A stretch of DNA of 64,000 nucleotides from Catonia carolina (Eukaryota; Arthropoda; Insecta; Hemiptera; Achilidae). A model generated the notes under the pieces. The model made no database searches, had not been told where the DNA came from, and saw only the letters and a program-made list of their open reading frames with translations. The stretch is taken from contig JAQMRL010000006.1 of NCBI GenBank assembly GCA_035578175.1, positions 28,646,393 to 28,710,392 of the forward strand. The letters run 5' to 3'. The position numbers were made by a program, and so were the translations under genes. Below, one piece after another: positions 35,077 to 45,280 of the stretch. Numbering within the stretch: the first letter of the stretch is position 1; every line of letters begins with the position of its first letter.

Positions 35077-35452
35077 GCTCTTTTTGTTCTACGCGTTTAG
35101 ACCAATCAGAATGTTTACCAGCGTTGTCAGATTATACGAATGCATCAGCCTGACAAACAATACGCTCGCATGCGTATAAATGCCACAGTAATTCCCTCGT
35201 GTCTTACATCTCGTACAGAACAAGTCGATTACAAAACGCGTTAACATGTAATACTTTATAATATAATCAGCTAGTTGTATACTCGTAGGTTTTAATTGTT
35301 ATTAAAAGACGAAAAGAATGGCTGACGAAATAAATACAACAGAACTACGAGAGAAAGTTTTAGCAACGTTGCTGGCAAGTCATCGGCTACTTACGAAGTG
35401 GGTAGGGGGCAATACGTACGTTCAGAGCTTATCAACTTTCAAAAATAGCCAG
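35077..35452 (+). other. Unclassified insert with TATA box and a short frame
   Basis: This about 376-bp segment splits a family C copy at a fixed point (after CACTA...). It is GC-richer than its surroundings. It contains TATAAA at 35175-35180 and, about 140 bp downstream, an ATG (35318) opening a frame that starts MADEINTTELREKVLATLLA and runs into the family C sequence. It resembles the 5' end of a gene or transposon that inserted or was captured. No inverted repeats or clear target duplication were found. I do not recognise the peptide. Confidence 0.4.
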
Positions 35453-35523
35453 AGTTATCTCCTCTGAGAGTAATAAATTTCATTATAGTACAGCCAGATG
35501 CTTATTTTATTTTTATATATTAA

Positions 35524-35672
35524 TTTTTTTTTTTGGTTTAACGTCCGACTGTTCTGCAACTACTGCTAATGCAGACAGTGAAGGATGAAATTATTTTTGT
35601 AGCGTATGAAAATATGCCGTGCCTGAATGGGATTTGAACCCAAAACGGTGGGTGGTTCGAACCCACAGTCAG
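35524..35672 (-). mobile_element. SINE family S1 copy
   Basis: Poly-A run (as T's at 35524), tail GCAGTAGTTGCAGAACAGTC, then GGACGTTAAACC, and body GCCGTGCCTGAAT (plus strand). The head has a duplicated B-box-like GGTTCGAACC region. It sits inside a family C copy. Confidence 0.8.
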
Positions 35673-35872
35673 ACGCTGTGGTGAATGAAATGAAGGTGTC
35701 ATTTGCAAGGTAGAACGTAGATGCTTTTCGGAAGACCTGGCATGCTGATAAGCATACTTTTCCACTCAGTGACAAAGGCAAATGTAAACCACATCACTCC
35801 TCGTTTTACTTAGTAAAGCCTCTAGAGGTTCGAACCAGCCTTTCGACTGATGACATAAACAACAAACAACAT

Positions 35873-36846
35873 ACGGATATAGGGAATGAAAGTAGGTCTA
35901 TTATTTTCATATCGATTTTTCGAAATCGAGTTTTTACCGGATATACACGGTTTCAGATCCCTGAACTCAAAAAAGCCTTTTTTTAGCGATTGGTCTGTCT
36001 GCGTGTGTGTGTACGCGCGTGCGTGTCCGCATGTGTGTGAACAAAATGTCTCAAGAATGGAACGTAGTACGCTACAAACTTGAAACTTAAGTTAGTTACT
36101 ACTAGAGGACCCAACACGAACATTTTCATCAAAATCGGTCAACTGGACCTGGAACTGAAACTGGATTTGCTCAAAAACGGTTCCTACGATTTTTTTAAAA
36201 ATCGCCTTATTAACTACATTTTTTATTTTTTACAAGGCAGGGTTGGCGCCATGTCTACTGAACTTCTTGGGGAGGCTATTCTCTCATAGAACAATGGATT
36301 TCATAAGATTTCGGCCTTAAAATGCATTTTAGGGCAAAAGTGTTTATAATAAAAGTGGTAGAAAATTAACAATTCTTCAACTTTTATTTTAAATATTTTT
36401 TTGCATAACGCTTAGTTTAGCGGTAATTAGTGATTTTTTGTTTTCTTTTAATGAAAATCTGTAAAAAATGGATTTTATAGGGTTTCGACCTTAGTATGCA
36501 TTTACGACAAAAGTGTAGTATAGGCCTACTGTATAATTATATATAAAAAATTAAAATAATTATATAACACAACTTTTATTGTAACATTTTTCTCTACAGA
36601 CCCTAGTTTTGCGTCAAAAAGTGATTTTCTGTATTATTAAGTCAAACTAAGATTGATTTTAATATTGTATCATTCACTCATGATTAAAATTATATTTATA
36701 TTTATAAATATACTCATGATTATATTTTTTGAGGTTAGTTTTTTGTTTATTTTATTTTATTCTAATATTTTATTACTAATGTTAGGTTATATAGTCCATT
36801 ACTTGCTTTGGCAAGAGTAAGTCGTGTGAGTGTCTCACACCAAATT
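35873..36846 (+). mobile_element. Family H copy, 5' tip missing
   Basis: It has all internal blocks, a (GT)n/(CG)n tract at about 36003-36035, the sub-terminal repeat GGCAAGAGTAAGT and the hairpin GTGTGAGTGTCTCACAC at the 3' end. Confidence 0.85.
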
Positions 36847-37187
36847 AAAAAAAAAACTAGTAAAGTACATACGTAATTTAATCTCCACGTTATAAAAATA
36901 TAAATCAGAGATCATAAAATAAAAGTAAAAAGTACCATACTACTCTAAAAATAGAAAAGAGATGACCAAAAATAAACAACAAATAAAAAAGTCATCGAAT
37001 AAAAATAATACCAAAAAAAACCACAAAATTAGAAATATCAAGTATAGTTAGTTACAAAAGACACACGTTGAAAGGTGTTGAAAAAAACCGGGATAACAAA
37101 TGAAGCGTGCACGGGTCACGTTACATTTCGTTCTTTTCCCAATTTTGTTACCACAGATCGCTATTCTTTTTGCACATCATACACCAG

Positions 37188-37245
<58 letters not shown>

Positions 37246-37857
37246 TTGTTTTTGTGTGTGTTATTATAGTACTATAAGTGTGTATGTGTGTGGGTTTAGG
37301 TGACCCTACCATTCCTTTTTATCATCATCAGTACAACGCAGAACATCCATTGCTAACCTAACCCCTCTTCTATAAGTTACGTTCGCTATATAACTTGTGC
37401 TCTTCTTTTATAATAGTGATCCCAGCAATGCAACAACAGCACAATGTCACTGGGGGGTATTATCGGTGCCGTTATTTTGTTGGACACACGTGTACGGTGC
37501 AAATTACAATGAAGGATTGTTCAATAAAATCCAATTAAACTTCTAAAACAATTCACGATCAGTAATATCAGTTCAAGTACTCTTTTGTACAAATATTTCG
37601 TTTTTGTTAAATGATCATAAAGGTTTATATTCATTTATTAATTATAAAATTCAGTTAACTACACGTATCAATACTTAATTAACTAATTAGATACCTGATT
37701 AGTGTATTAAAAATTTACAATCAAAATTACAATACTTCAATTATATTTGGTATCCGTACTACAATTATAAAGACAAACCGGGTTTTTTTTTGTGCAGGCT
37801 AATTTCGTAAACTACTAAACGGATTTTCATGAAATTTTGACAGCATATTCGTATTTA
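36847..37857. other. Spacer with a long (TA)n tract
   Basis: No gene was recognised. The (TA)n array is listed separately. The 75 bp before 37857 resemble a degenerate dispersed repeat (AAACTACTAAACGGATTTTC) that I cannot classify. Confidence 0.4.
37189..37243. repeat. (TA)n microsatellite
   Basis: About 27 uninterrupted TA units. Tyr/Ile-repeat frames across it are artefacts. Confidence 0.95.
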
Positions 37858-38664
37858 CGAGGTGTGGCTATTAAATCACGAGACTGACGTTGTAAAAAAA
37901 TTTATTTTAATTTTATACACCATAATCACTTATTGTCACTTTCAATATACACTCCTTCTCTTTCCCTACAACACTCTATGTGAATTTTTCATGTTGGAAA
38001 CAGTGCTGGAAGTCATATTCTGTCAGCTCCTTCAGGACATGTGCCGATTTCTTTTTTACAACTTCCACAGACTAAAATCTTGTCCCTTTTATGCAGATTT
38101 CACCTTACGGAACAGGTAGAAGTCACATGGTGCAAGATCTGGTGAATAAGGTGGATGTTCTAACACTGAGGTGTTGTACATGGCTAGGAACCTCTCGACA
38201 GATAACGCGGAATGAGCTGGCGTATTGTCTTAGTGGAGAACCCATGATTTGTCCTTCCACATTTCAGGCCGTTTTTTCCTAACTCTTTGACGCAGTTTAT
38301 AAAAGTACCTCAAGGTAGTAATAGAGATTAATTATTGTTTGACCTTCAGGAACCCAGTGAAGGTACACAATCCCATGGAAATCAAAAAAAAATAATCATC
38401 GTTTTAAATTTTGACTTGCTCGTTCGAGCTTTTTTGGCTCTCGGTGAAGTTCGGCTCTTTCAGTGCATGGATTGGCGCTTTGTTTCCGAACCATAAGTAA
38501 CAAAGCACGTTCCATCACATGTTATTATCTTCTACCTGTTCCCTAAGGTGAAATCTGCATTAAAAGGGACAAGATTTGAGTCTGTGGAAGCTGTAAAAGA
38601 GAAAGCGGCACGTGTTCTGAAGGAGCTGACAGAAGATGACTTTCAGCACTGTTTCCAACAATGG
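37858..38664. mobile_element. Palindromic mariner derivative, right arm truncated
   Basis: The left end is the mariner 3' TIR in reverse (CGAGGTGTGGCTATTAAATC) after a TA. Sequence then runs backwards through the transposase 3' half to the codons for the first catalytic Asp. At 38529/38530 it flips to forward transposase sequence ([19 protein letters not shown]) running toward a second 3' end. That arm stops at about 38664 where a family H fragment begins. The junction (TGTTATTATC then TTCTA) is the same as in the copy at 52453, so both descend from one rearranged element. Coding remnants have stops and frameshifts. Confidence 0.85.
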
Positions 38665-38902
38665 GCCTCCCCAAGAATTTCAGAAGGCATGGGGTCTACC
38701 CTATCTCGCACAGCATAAAAAATTTAGTATATCAGGCGATTTTAAATTAAATCGTAAGAGCCGTTTTTGAGAAAATTGCAAAAAAGTGAAAAATGACATG
38801 AATAAACTACTACTTCCGGTTGACCGATTTTGATGAAAATGTTTGTGTCGAGTCCAGTAGTAATATCTAACTAAAGTTTCAAGATATTCCGTTTACACAC
38901 AC

Positions 38903-38980
<78 letters not shown>

Positions 38981-39119
38981 CAGTCGCTTAAAACATGTTT
39001 TGTTCGTTTCAGGGGGTCTGAAAACATGTAAATTAGGTGAAAACTCGATATCAAAAAATCTACATGAAAACAATAGGCCTACTTTCCTTCCTATATATTC
39101 ATATAGGCAAGAGAAAGTA
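38665..39119 (-). mobile_element. Family H 5' half with long (AC)n tract
   Basis: Minus-strand copy whose start lies at about 39118. A 38894-38977 (AC)n array with an embedded (GC)n run occupies the microsatellite position typical of the family. Confidence 0.85.
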
Positions 39120-39480
39120 ATAATTGGTATGAATAAAATGTTTTAAATACCAATTCTCAGAAATCAAAACTAGTGAAACGTTTGTTTTTATTTTTAATCC
39201 TTCTATCACTTTTTACTAAAGCGGAGAAATTTTTAGAAGGATCTCAATTCTTTGAGGAAATATCACACCGCAGGTATACAAACAGTAAGCGCTTTTGTAG
39301 TTATTACTTGAACTGTGAATGGAATTAGTGATTTCGGATTGTTTCCAAATAGTGTCGTTACGGGACCAGTTCTAAATTAAGTTAATAATGCTTGTACGTA
39401 CGGGTGGTACAGTAAAAAATTAAATCATTGTTTTGATTGTTGAGTATCAGTATCTTATTTACAGTGAAGTTTAGTTTAAG
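39120..39480. other. Spacer, nothing recognised
   Basis: No recognised feature upstream of the J2 target duplication. Confidence 0.45.
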
Positions 39481-39712
39481 TTTTGTATTGGACCTACGGA
39501 AAAATTACTACAGCTGATGTTTGTTGTGTTTTTGTGCTGGTCATTTTTTATGTTAAATGTACTGAATTATTGAACATTTTCGTTAAAATAATATCGCCTG
39601 GTCTTCAGTTTCATTGTAAGTGTTTTTCAGAATTAATTTAATTTGTATTGAAAACTGTTCCAAGAAAATTACAACGAACACCATAAATTTGTTCGTTTAA
39701 GGTTAGGTTGCT

Positions 39713-41020
39713 ATGCAACCGAGTAACAACGTTGGTTACGGCCCGTGTCCTACTATGGAGACTGTCCAAACTATCCAAACTAGTTTGAGTTTGGATAACG
39801 TAACCAAAAATAGTAATTCAGATAATTACGGCTCCAATAACACGGAATGGAGGCAAGTAATAAACAAACGTAAAATTACTGACGTTTCTATTGATGAAAA
39901 TGCTATTAAAAAAATACATCCGAATGATCCACGGTCGAAAAATTCAATGTTATATGAAAACAAAACTCCTGTCAGTAATAAATATTCCTTACTTTCTGAT
40001 ATTTCGAACGACAACTCAGAAAGCGATAAAACTAAGTTGAACATTCAACGGCCCCCGCCGATTTTCTTAAAGTCAAACGTAAATTACGTTCCGTTATGCA
40101 ACATTTTAAAACAGTTAGTCGGAGACAGTTTCAAATGTTCTTCGACAACTCAAGGTATCACTATTTACCTTTCCAATGGTGATGATTACAGAAAGTGTGT
40201 CAAATATTTGAGAGAAAATAATGCTGACTTTCACTGCTATCAGCTTTCTGAAGATAAACCATTCAGTGTAGTCATACGTGGGTTGCACCAGTCGATGGAT
40301 CATAGCCTGATAATTTCAGAACTGAAGGAGAAAGGTCATACAGTACGCAGTGTATCGAATGTTATGTCCCATCGCACAAAACAGTATTTGCCGCTGTTGT
40401 TTGTAGACCTAGAGAAGGCAGAAAATAATCAACAAATATTTGATGTAACGTCTTTATTTTTTTCTAAAATAAAAGTTGAGCCGCCGCGTCCGAAACGCCA
40501 TATAGTTCAATGTCTAAGGTGCCAGCAATATTCACATACAAGACGTTATTGTAATCACGCTCCTAAATGCGTGCGTTGTGCAGGGGATCATGAGTCTTCC
40601 AGTTGTACCAAACCACGCGATACGCCAGCCACGTGTGCGCTCTGTTCCCAGTCTCACCCGGCTAACTACAAAGGGTGTGCTATATACAAGGAAATCCAGA
40701 AACGTCGGGCACCCCTTCATAAAACAAGTGAAAATTCAAAAAATCAAAGGCACCCAGTACCTGACATTAATTCTTCATCTTTTCCACCGTTGCCTTCAAA
40801 ATCCACCGGAAATAAAATTCAAGCAGGACAAACTCCATTATTACAGGTACATTCACCTTCCATATTTTCATCTGCCCAAATTGCGGAATATAATGCTGCG
40901 TTGGGGCCGTCAAGTCAAATTAATACTTTTTTGTCGGAAATGAAAACTCTATTGTTTCCAATGATTTTGTTGATGACTCAACTTATACAAGCCTTAATGT
41001 CTAAAAATAATGCCAAATAA
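39713..41020 (+). CDS. Jockey ORF1 gag-like protein
   Basis: This is a 435-residue intact frame. The N-terminal 110 residues are polar and unstructured. A PRE_C2HC-like region spans about residues 180-260 (VVIRGLHQSMDHSLI; LLFVDLEKAE). Three zinc knuckles follow: CLRCQQYSHTRRYC near 267 (CX2CX4HX4C), CVRCAGDHESSSC near 286 (CX2CX3HX4C) and CALCSQSHPANYKGC near 308 (CX2CX3HX6C). The spacing is identical to J1 ORF1. The C-terminus ends in a hydrophobic helix-like segment (PMILLMTQLIQALM), also seen in J1, possibly for multimerisation. The start at 39713 is the first ATG after a 5' UTR with several stops. It is expected to bind element RNA and carry it to chromatin. Its last codons overlap the ORF2 start (ATGCCAAATAA). 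Confidence 0.9.
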   Translation: MQPSNNVGYGPCPTMETVQTIQTSLSLDNVTKNSNSDNYGSNNTEWRQVINKRKITDVSIDENAIKKIHPNDPRSKNSMLYENKTPVSNKYSLLSDISNDNSESDKTKLNIQRPPPIFLKSNVNYVPLCNILKQLVGDSFKCSSTTQGITIYLSNGDDYRKCVKYLRENNADFHCYQLSEDKPFSVVIRGLHQSMDHSLIISELKEKGHTVRSVSNVMSHRTKQYLPLLFVDLEKAENNQQIFDVTSLFFSKIKVEPPRPKRHIVQCLRCQQYSHTRRYCNHAPKCVRCAGDHESSSCTKPRDTPATCALCSQSHPANYKGCAIYKEIQKRRAPLHKTSENSKNQRHPVPDINSSSFPPLPSKSTGNKIQAGQTPLLQVHSPSIFSSAQIAEYNAALGPSSQINTFLSEMKTLLFPMILLMTQLIQALMSKNNAK

Positions 41021-43700
41021 TATGACATCTAATTCCCTTGTCGTCTTGTTGTGGAATGCTAATGGTATTTCACAACATTTCAATGAGCTAGAATATGTGC
41101 TACATGAGAAAAGAATAGACATCGCCCTCATTTCGGAGTCTCACTTGACTTCACGTTCTCGTTTTTACGTTCCCGGTTACATCGTTTACCGGACTGATCA
41201 CCCGGCCGACCGGAGCCAAGGGGGCACGGCAATTATCATCAAGGCGACTTTAAAACATGACTTCCTTTTCACTGAACCTCCAACAAATTTTCTTCAGGCA
41301 ACTGTACTTTCTTTATACCTAAACCAGTTAAAATTTAATGTAGCATCAGTTTATTGTCCGCCACGATTTCGAGTAACTGAGGAGGAGTTTCAAAATTTTT
41401 TCGATGAGTTGGGACCAGCATTTATTGCAGGTGGTGATTATAATGCGAAGAACACTCAGTGGGGATGTAGAGTCAATACACCACGAGGCAGGCAACTGCT
41501 AAATGTAGTTGACTACAATCGATTTGAAGTAATAACGCCCAGGATGCCGACATATTGGCCTTCTGCCGTCACAAAGCTACCTGATATACTAGATATATTT
41601 ATAACACGAGGTATAAGTCGATTTCACCATGCGGTTGAAAATTTAGACGATTTTAGATCCGACCATTCTCCGGTTCTGTTAACTATAAGTGCTACTCCTC
41701 TTTATAAACAGCAACTACCATCGCTAACGCCAACCGGTAAGATGGATTGGGTCAAATTTCAAAATCTTGTAAATAATAATTTAAATGTTCACGTCCCTTT
41801 AAAAACTGCTGACGATTTAGAACGCGCCATAGACGATTTTACCTCTATCATTCAATCTGCTGCATGGGATTCTGCAATAACTGTTTCAAAAAATGAACGC
41901 AATGGACCTCATTATCCCAGATACATACGGGAATTAATTACTCAAAAACGGGCAGCACGTCGTCGATGGCATCGTACAAGACTTCCGGACGATAAATCTA
42001 CTGTCAATCGGCTATCCAACAGACTTAAAAAGGAAATCTGGGCAGTTAAACTCGACCGCTTTGAAAGCCGCTTGAATTCCCTGGACACAGAAGATGGCTC
42101 GTTATGGAGAGCAACAAAGCGACTTCTAAAGCAAGTTCCAGTTTCGACTCCTCTTCGACGTGAGAACCAAACCTGGGCCAAGTCTGACCAAGAAAAAGCT
42201 GATTTATTTGGAGAACATCTCAGCAACGTATTTAAACCTCATGTGCAAACAGGAGACATTGAGTTTGACAGGGATGTACAGGAATTCGTAACGTGCCCAA
42301 CTACGCTATCGTTGCCGCCTAAACCTGTGAGTTTAAACGAGGTCAAGAGTATTATTAAACGTCTTCCATTGCACAAGTCACCAGGTCTGGATTTGATAAC
42401 TGCAGAGATATTAAAGGAGTTACCAGAAAGAGGGATAATTTTTATACGAAACATATTTAATGCTATTCTCAGAACTACGCATTTTCCTTTACAATGGAAA
42501 TTGTCAACTATTGTTTTATTTCAAAAGCCGGAAAAACCATCTCACTGTGTAAGCTCTTACCGGCCCATTAGCCTTCTTTCAGTCGTGTCTAAACTTTTTG
42601 AACGAATTTTGTTAGATCGACTTTCGCCGATAATTGAAGCTACAACTCCAAATTATCAGTTTGGATTCAGAAGGCAGCATTCAACAACTCATCAGCTGCA
42701 CAGAGTGGTTGATTTAATTTCTGTAGGGTTAGAACAAAAATTATACACATCGGCTGTATTTCTGGATATTAGTTCGGCGTTCGATAAGGTTTGGCATCCC
42801 GGGCTTTTGTATAAATTAAAATCTATTTTTTCTGATACATATTATGGAATTCTGAGATCATTTTTAGAGGATAGATATTTTGTTGTGCGCCAAGGTTTGG
42901 AATATTCTAATATCTGGCATATCGAAGCAGGAGTTCCTCAAGGGTCCATATTATCTCCTGCTTTGTACTCCATATTTACGTCTGACTTCCCGGAAAATGA
43001 CTTCACGACAGTAGCAGCGTACGCAGATGATACCGTTCTGTTATGCAGCAGTGAATCTCCAGAAGAAACTTCGATGAACATCCAAAATCACTTGTATGAG
43101 GTATCTACATGGCTCAAAAACTGGAGAATGAAAGTTAACCCGCTGAAATCTGTGCAAGTGACTTTTACTTTAAGAAGAAGAACTTGTCCAACTGTTTACC
43201 TAGATAACAATGAGATACCGCAAGAAAATAAAGTTCGATATCTGGGCCTCCATTTAGACCGTAGACTGACTTGGGGATATCATATCAAAACAAAACGTTT
43301 GCAACTAAATAACCGTACAAAATTACTTTCAAAATTCATCAACAGAAAATCAACTCTATCATTAAAATTTAAATTATTAACATACAAAGCCTATTTACGA
43401 CCGATATGGAATTACGGTATTGAAATTTTTGGGACCGCAAAGAAAACTCACATTCAAAAAATTCAAACTCATCAGTCAAAAATACTTCGGATGATAACGA
43501 ACGCCCCATATTACGTAACAAATTTAACATTGCATTCCGATTTGAAAATCCCTTTTGTAACAGAAACTGCTAAAATAAAATATTCCAAATTTAACAGAAA
43601 ATTAACAGATCACATCAATCCCCTAATACAGCAAATGTCAAGACGAAACTTACCACACCGACGCCTACGAAGAAAATGGAGTAGAGATCTACTGATCTAA
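41010..43700 (+). CDS. Jockey ORF2 endonuclease/reverse transcriptase, intact
   Basis: The 896-residue intact frame encodes target-primed reverse transcription. The APE endonuclease occupies about residues 1-225: LLWNANGISQHFNELEYVL, ALISESHLTS, GGDYNAKNTQWG near 141 and the catalytic SDHSP near 216. The RT spans about 430-760: SSYRPISLLSVVSKLFE, FGFRRQHSTTHQLHRVVD, LDISSAFDKVWHPGLLYKL, GVPQGSILSPALYS and the active site YADDT near 670. The thumb (YLGLHLDRRLTW, then LTYKAYLRPIWNYGIEIFGT) and a basic C-terminus follow. There is no RNase H. The start ATG overlaps the ORF1 stop in the +1 frame relation, consistent with termination-reinitiation. All key residues visible are conserved, so the copy could be competent. 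Confidence 0.93.
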   Translation: MPNNMTSNSLVVLLWNANGISQHFNELEYVLHEKRIDIALISESHLTSRSRFYVPGYIVYRTDHPADRSQGGTAIIIKATLKHDFLFTEPPTNFLQATVLSLYLNQLKFNVASVYCPPRFRVTEEEFQNFFDELGPAFIAGGDYNAKNTQWGCRVNTPRGRQLLNVVDYNRFEVITPRMPTYWPSAVTKLPDILDIFITRGISRFHHAVENLDDFRSDHSPVLLTISATPLYKQQLPSLTPTGKMDWVKFQNLVNNNLNVHVPLKTADDLERAIDDFTSIIQSAAWDSAITVSKNERNGPHYPRYIRELITQKRAARRRWHRTRLPDDKSTVNRLSNRLKKEIWAVKLDRFESRLNSLDTEDGSLWRATKRLLKQVPVSTPLRRENQTWAKSDQEKADLFGEHLSNVFKPHVQTGDIEFDRDVQEFVTCPTTLSLPPKPVSLNEVKSIIKRLPLHKSPGLDLITAEILKELPERGIIFIRNIFNAILRTTHFPLQWKLSTIVLFQKPEKPSHCVSSYRPISLLSVVSKLFERILLDRLSPIIEATTPNYQFGFRRQHSTTHQLHRVVDLISVGLEQKLYTSAVFLDISSAFDKVWHPGLLYKLKSIFSDTYYGILRSFLEDRYFVVRQGLEYSNIWHIEAGVPQGSILSPALYSIFTSDFPENDFTTVAAYADDTVLLCSSESPEETSMNIQNHLYEVSTWLKNWRMKVNPLKSVQVTFTLRRRTCPTVYLDNNEIPQENKVRYLGLHLDRRLTWGYHIKTKRLQLNNRTKLLSKFINRKSTLSLKFKLLTYKAYLRPIWNYGIEIFGTAKKTHIQKIQTHQSKILRMITNAPYYVTNLTLHSDLKIPFVTETAKIKYSKFNRKLTDHINPLIQQMSRRNLPHRRLRRKWSRDLLI

Positions 43701-43901
43701 TTGTTCTATATTTTTATTAACTTATTTTTTGAAATCCACTATACTTTTGAATTATCCACTGGGATGTATTCTTTAAAAAAATATTTCTGTTTATTTATCA
43801 AGTCATTTGTTTTTTTCAAAATTTAGTTAAGCTTTTGGATGGTTATACTGTACTGTATAGTTTCTAAATAAAATTAACGTTAAAAAAAAAAATTTTGTAT
43901 T

Positions 43902-44559
43902 AAATGGTTTTTCTATTTTCAAATTGATATGATATCTGAATCTAATATCTAAAATCTTGGTTAAATTACTTACCAAATTAACGATGGAAACGATATTAAC
44001 GTAAAATAATTCATAACTGGAACTTACCTGAAAAAAAAAAACAAAAATAAAAACTTAATTACATGTCATTTAAAAAGTTATAAAACAATCAATAAATGGA
44101 TAAACATTAATTTGTTTTATGGATAAATTTAAATGTTTATTTACAAGCAATTACGGTAATATTTAATATATTAAAGGGTTGATTAATTAAAGCGAGTTAG
44201 AGCGATTAATTTGATTAAATTGGGAAAGGAAGGGCCTTAAGTACTGTAAGTACACCCACAAGGAATTTGCGTGCTCTCATCTTAGTTACACCAAAGGCTT
44301 CTTGTCTCTTAAGCTCTATAACCTACACCTAATCAGATTAAGTACTCTCGTTAATACACGATAAAATATCCAAAAAAATATATTTTTGAAATCTAGTTTC
44401 AAGTAATAACTAACTAGATTTAAATTCATTTTTAATAAAAAAATTGATTTGACGTTTCTTTTAAAAGAAATTATTTCTTAAAAATACTGTACACTTATCT
44501 TTAACATCCGTTTCGGGATCTGGGTAAATTAAATAACTAATAGAATAAAGTTTAAAATT
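43902..44559. other. Spacer, nothing recognised
   Basis: Strongly AT-rich, with no recognised feature. Confidence 0.45.
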
Positions 44560-44935
44560 ACAAGTATTTTTTTTTTACTTTTGAGACCTCATAGGGTCAC
44601 TCTAGTTTTCAAGTTTAGGTGTGTTCCAGTGTTGGGTTTCTTTAAAAAGCGCGTTTTATTCGTAGAATATTTTCAGACCAATCTTTTCCGAAAGTTGCTC
44701 GAGGGACTCTAATTGGGTTCTTGTTTCTTTTATGTTGTTCGCAAGGAGAGCTAGATCGTCCGCAAAACCCAGGCAGTTTATTTTGATTTCTTTGTCCACT
44801 GTTACGTTTTCTGGGTTTGTTTTCCTCCATTTTCTTATTATATATTCAAGTGCTTAGTTGAACATCATAGGCAACAATCCGTCTCCCTGTCTTAGTCCGG
44901 TTTTTACTTCGAATGGTACCGAGACCTCACTTCAG
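44560..44935 (-). pseudogene. Non-LTR reverse transcriptase fragment
   Basis: Minus-strand translation gives RT palm sequence: VPFEVKTGLRQGDGLLPMMF, a stop codon, ALEYIIRKWRK, then GFADDLALLANN (catalytic FADD box) and LEQLSEKIGLKIFYE, followed by another stop and LNLKTRVTL. The LRQGDGLSPMLFN-type motif and ALEYIIRKW belong to a different LINE lineage from the Jockey and RTE-like copies here. Both ends are truncated. It abuts a family H piece. Confidence 0.8.
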
Positions 44936-45280
44936 AATTTAAGCCAAACTGAAACTGATTTTTATTTTGCGTCTTTCACTTATGATTAAAATAAGGTTAT
45001 GTTTTTTGAGGTTAGTTTTTTATTTATTTTTAATGTTTTATTAGATACTAATGATAAACTACATTGTTAATTATTTGCATCAGCAAGAGAAAGTCGTGCG
45101 CTCTTGGGTTCGAATCCCATCATGCGGTCTTCGGTTCGAATCCTATTCAGGCACGGCATATTTTCATACGTTACAAAAAAATCATTTCAGCCATCACCGT
45201 CTGCATTAGCAGTAATTGTAGAGCAGTCGGACGTTAAACCAAAAAAAAGAGAAAGTCGTGTAAGTGTTTCACACCAAATG
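44936..45280 (+). mobile_element. Family H 3' end, interrupted by a SINE
   Basis: Runs from AAGCCAAACTGAAACTG to the hairpin-side end (GTGTAAGTGTTTCACACCAAAT). The sub-terminal repeat AGAGAAAGTCGTG was used as SINE target and is duplicated. Confidence 0.85.
45099..45247 (+). mobile_element. SINE family S1, 5' truncated, with target duplication
   Basis: Two tandem B-box-like copies (GGTTCGAATCC) are followed by CAGGCACGGCATATTTTCAT and the S1 tail GTCGGACGTTAAACC with an A-run. A perfect 13-bp duplication AGAGAAAGTCGTG occurs at 45086-45098 and 45248-45260. Confidence 0.9.

Larger units (their letters stand above)
34933..35870 (+). mobile_element. Family C copy, twice interrupted
   Basis: Plus-strand family C pieces lie at 34940-35076, 35453-35502 and 35673-35870. 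They are separated by an unknown insert (35077-35452) and an S1 SINE (35524-35672). The end shows ATGACATAAACAACAAACAAC, an (AAC)n-type tail. Confidence 0.75.
39490..43892 (+). mobile_element. Jockey-clade non-LTR retrotransposon with intact ORFs (J2)
   Basis: The element runs from GGACCTACGG to an A-run after the polyadenylation signal AATAAA (43867). A 9-bp direct repeat TTTTGTATT flanks it (39481-39489, 43893-43901). It has a 5' UTR of about 220 bp, ORF1, ORF2 overlapping by 11 nt, and a short 3' UTR (about 190 bp). The GGACC start resembles the GGTCC start of J1. It differs from J1 in both ORFs by far more than recent copying error, so they are separate subfamilies. No damage was seen in either ORF. 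Confidence 0.85.

Noticed and set aside
37779..37857. Repeat-like stretch with AAACTACTAAACGGATTTTC
   Set aside because: It looks like a dispersed repeat, but there is no second copy in the window to define it.
38894..38977. CRISPR-like or coding repeat
   Set aside because: It is a plain (AC)n/(GC)n microsatellite inside family H; no spacers.
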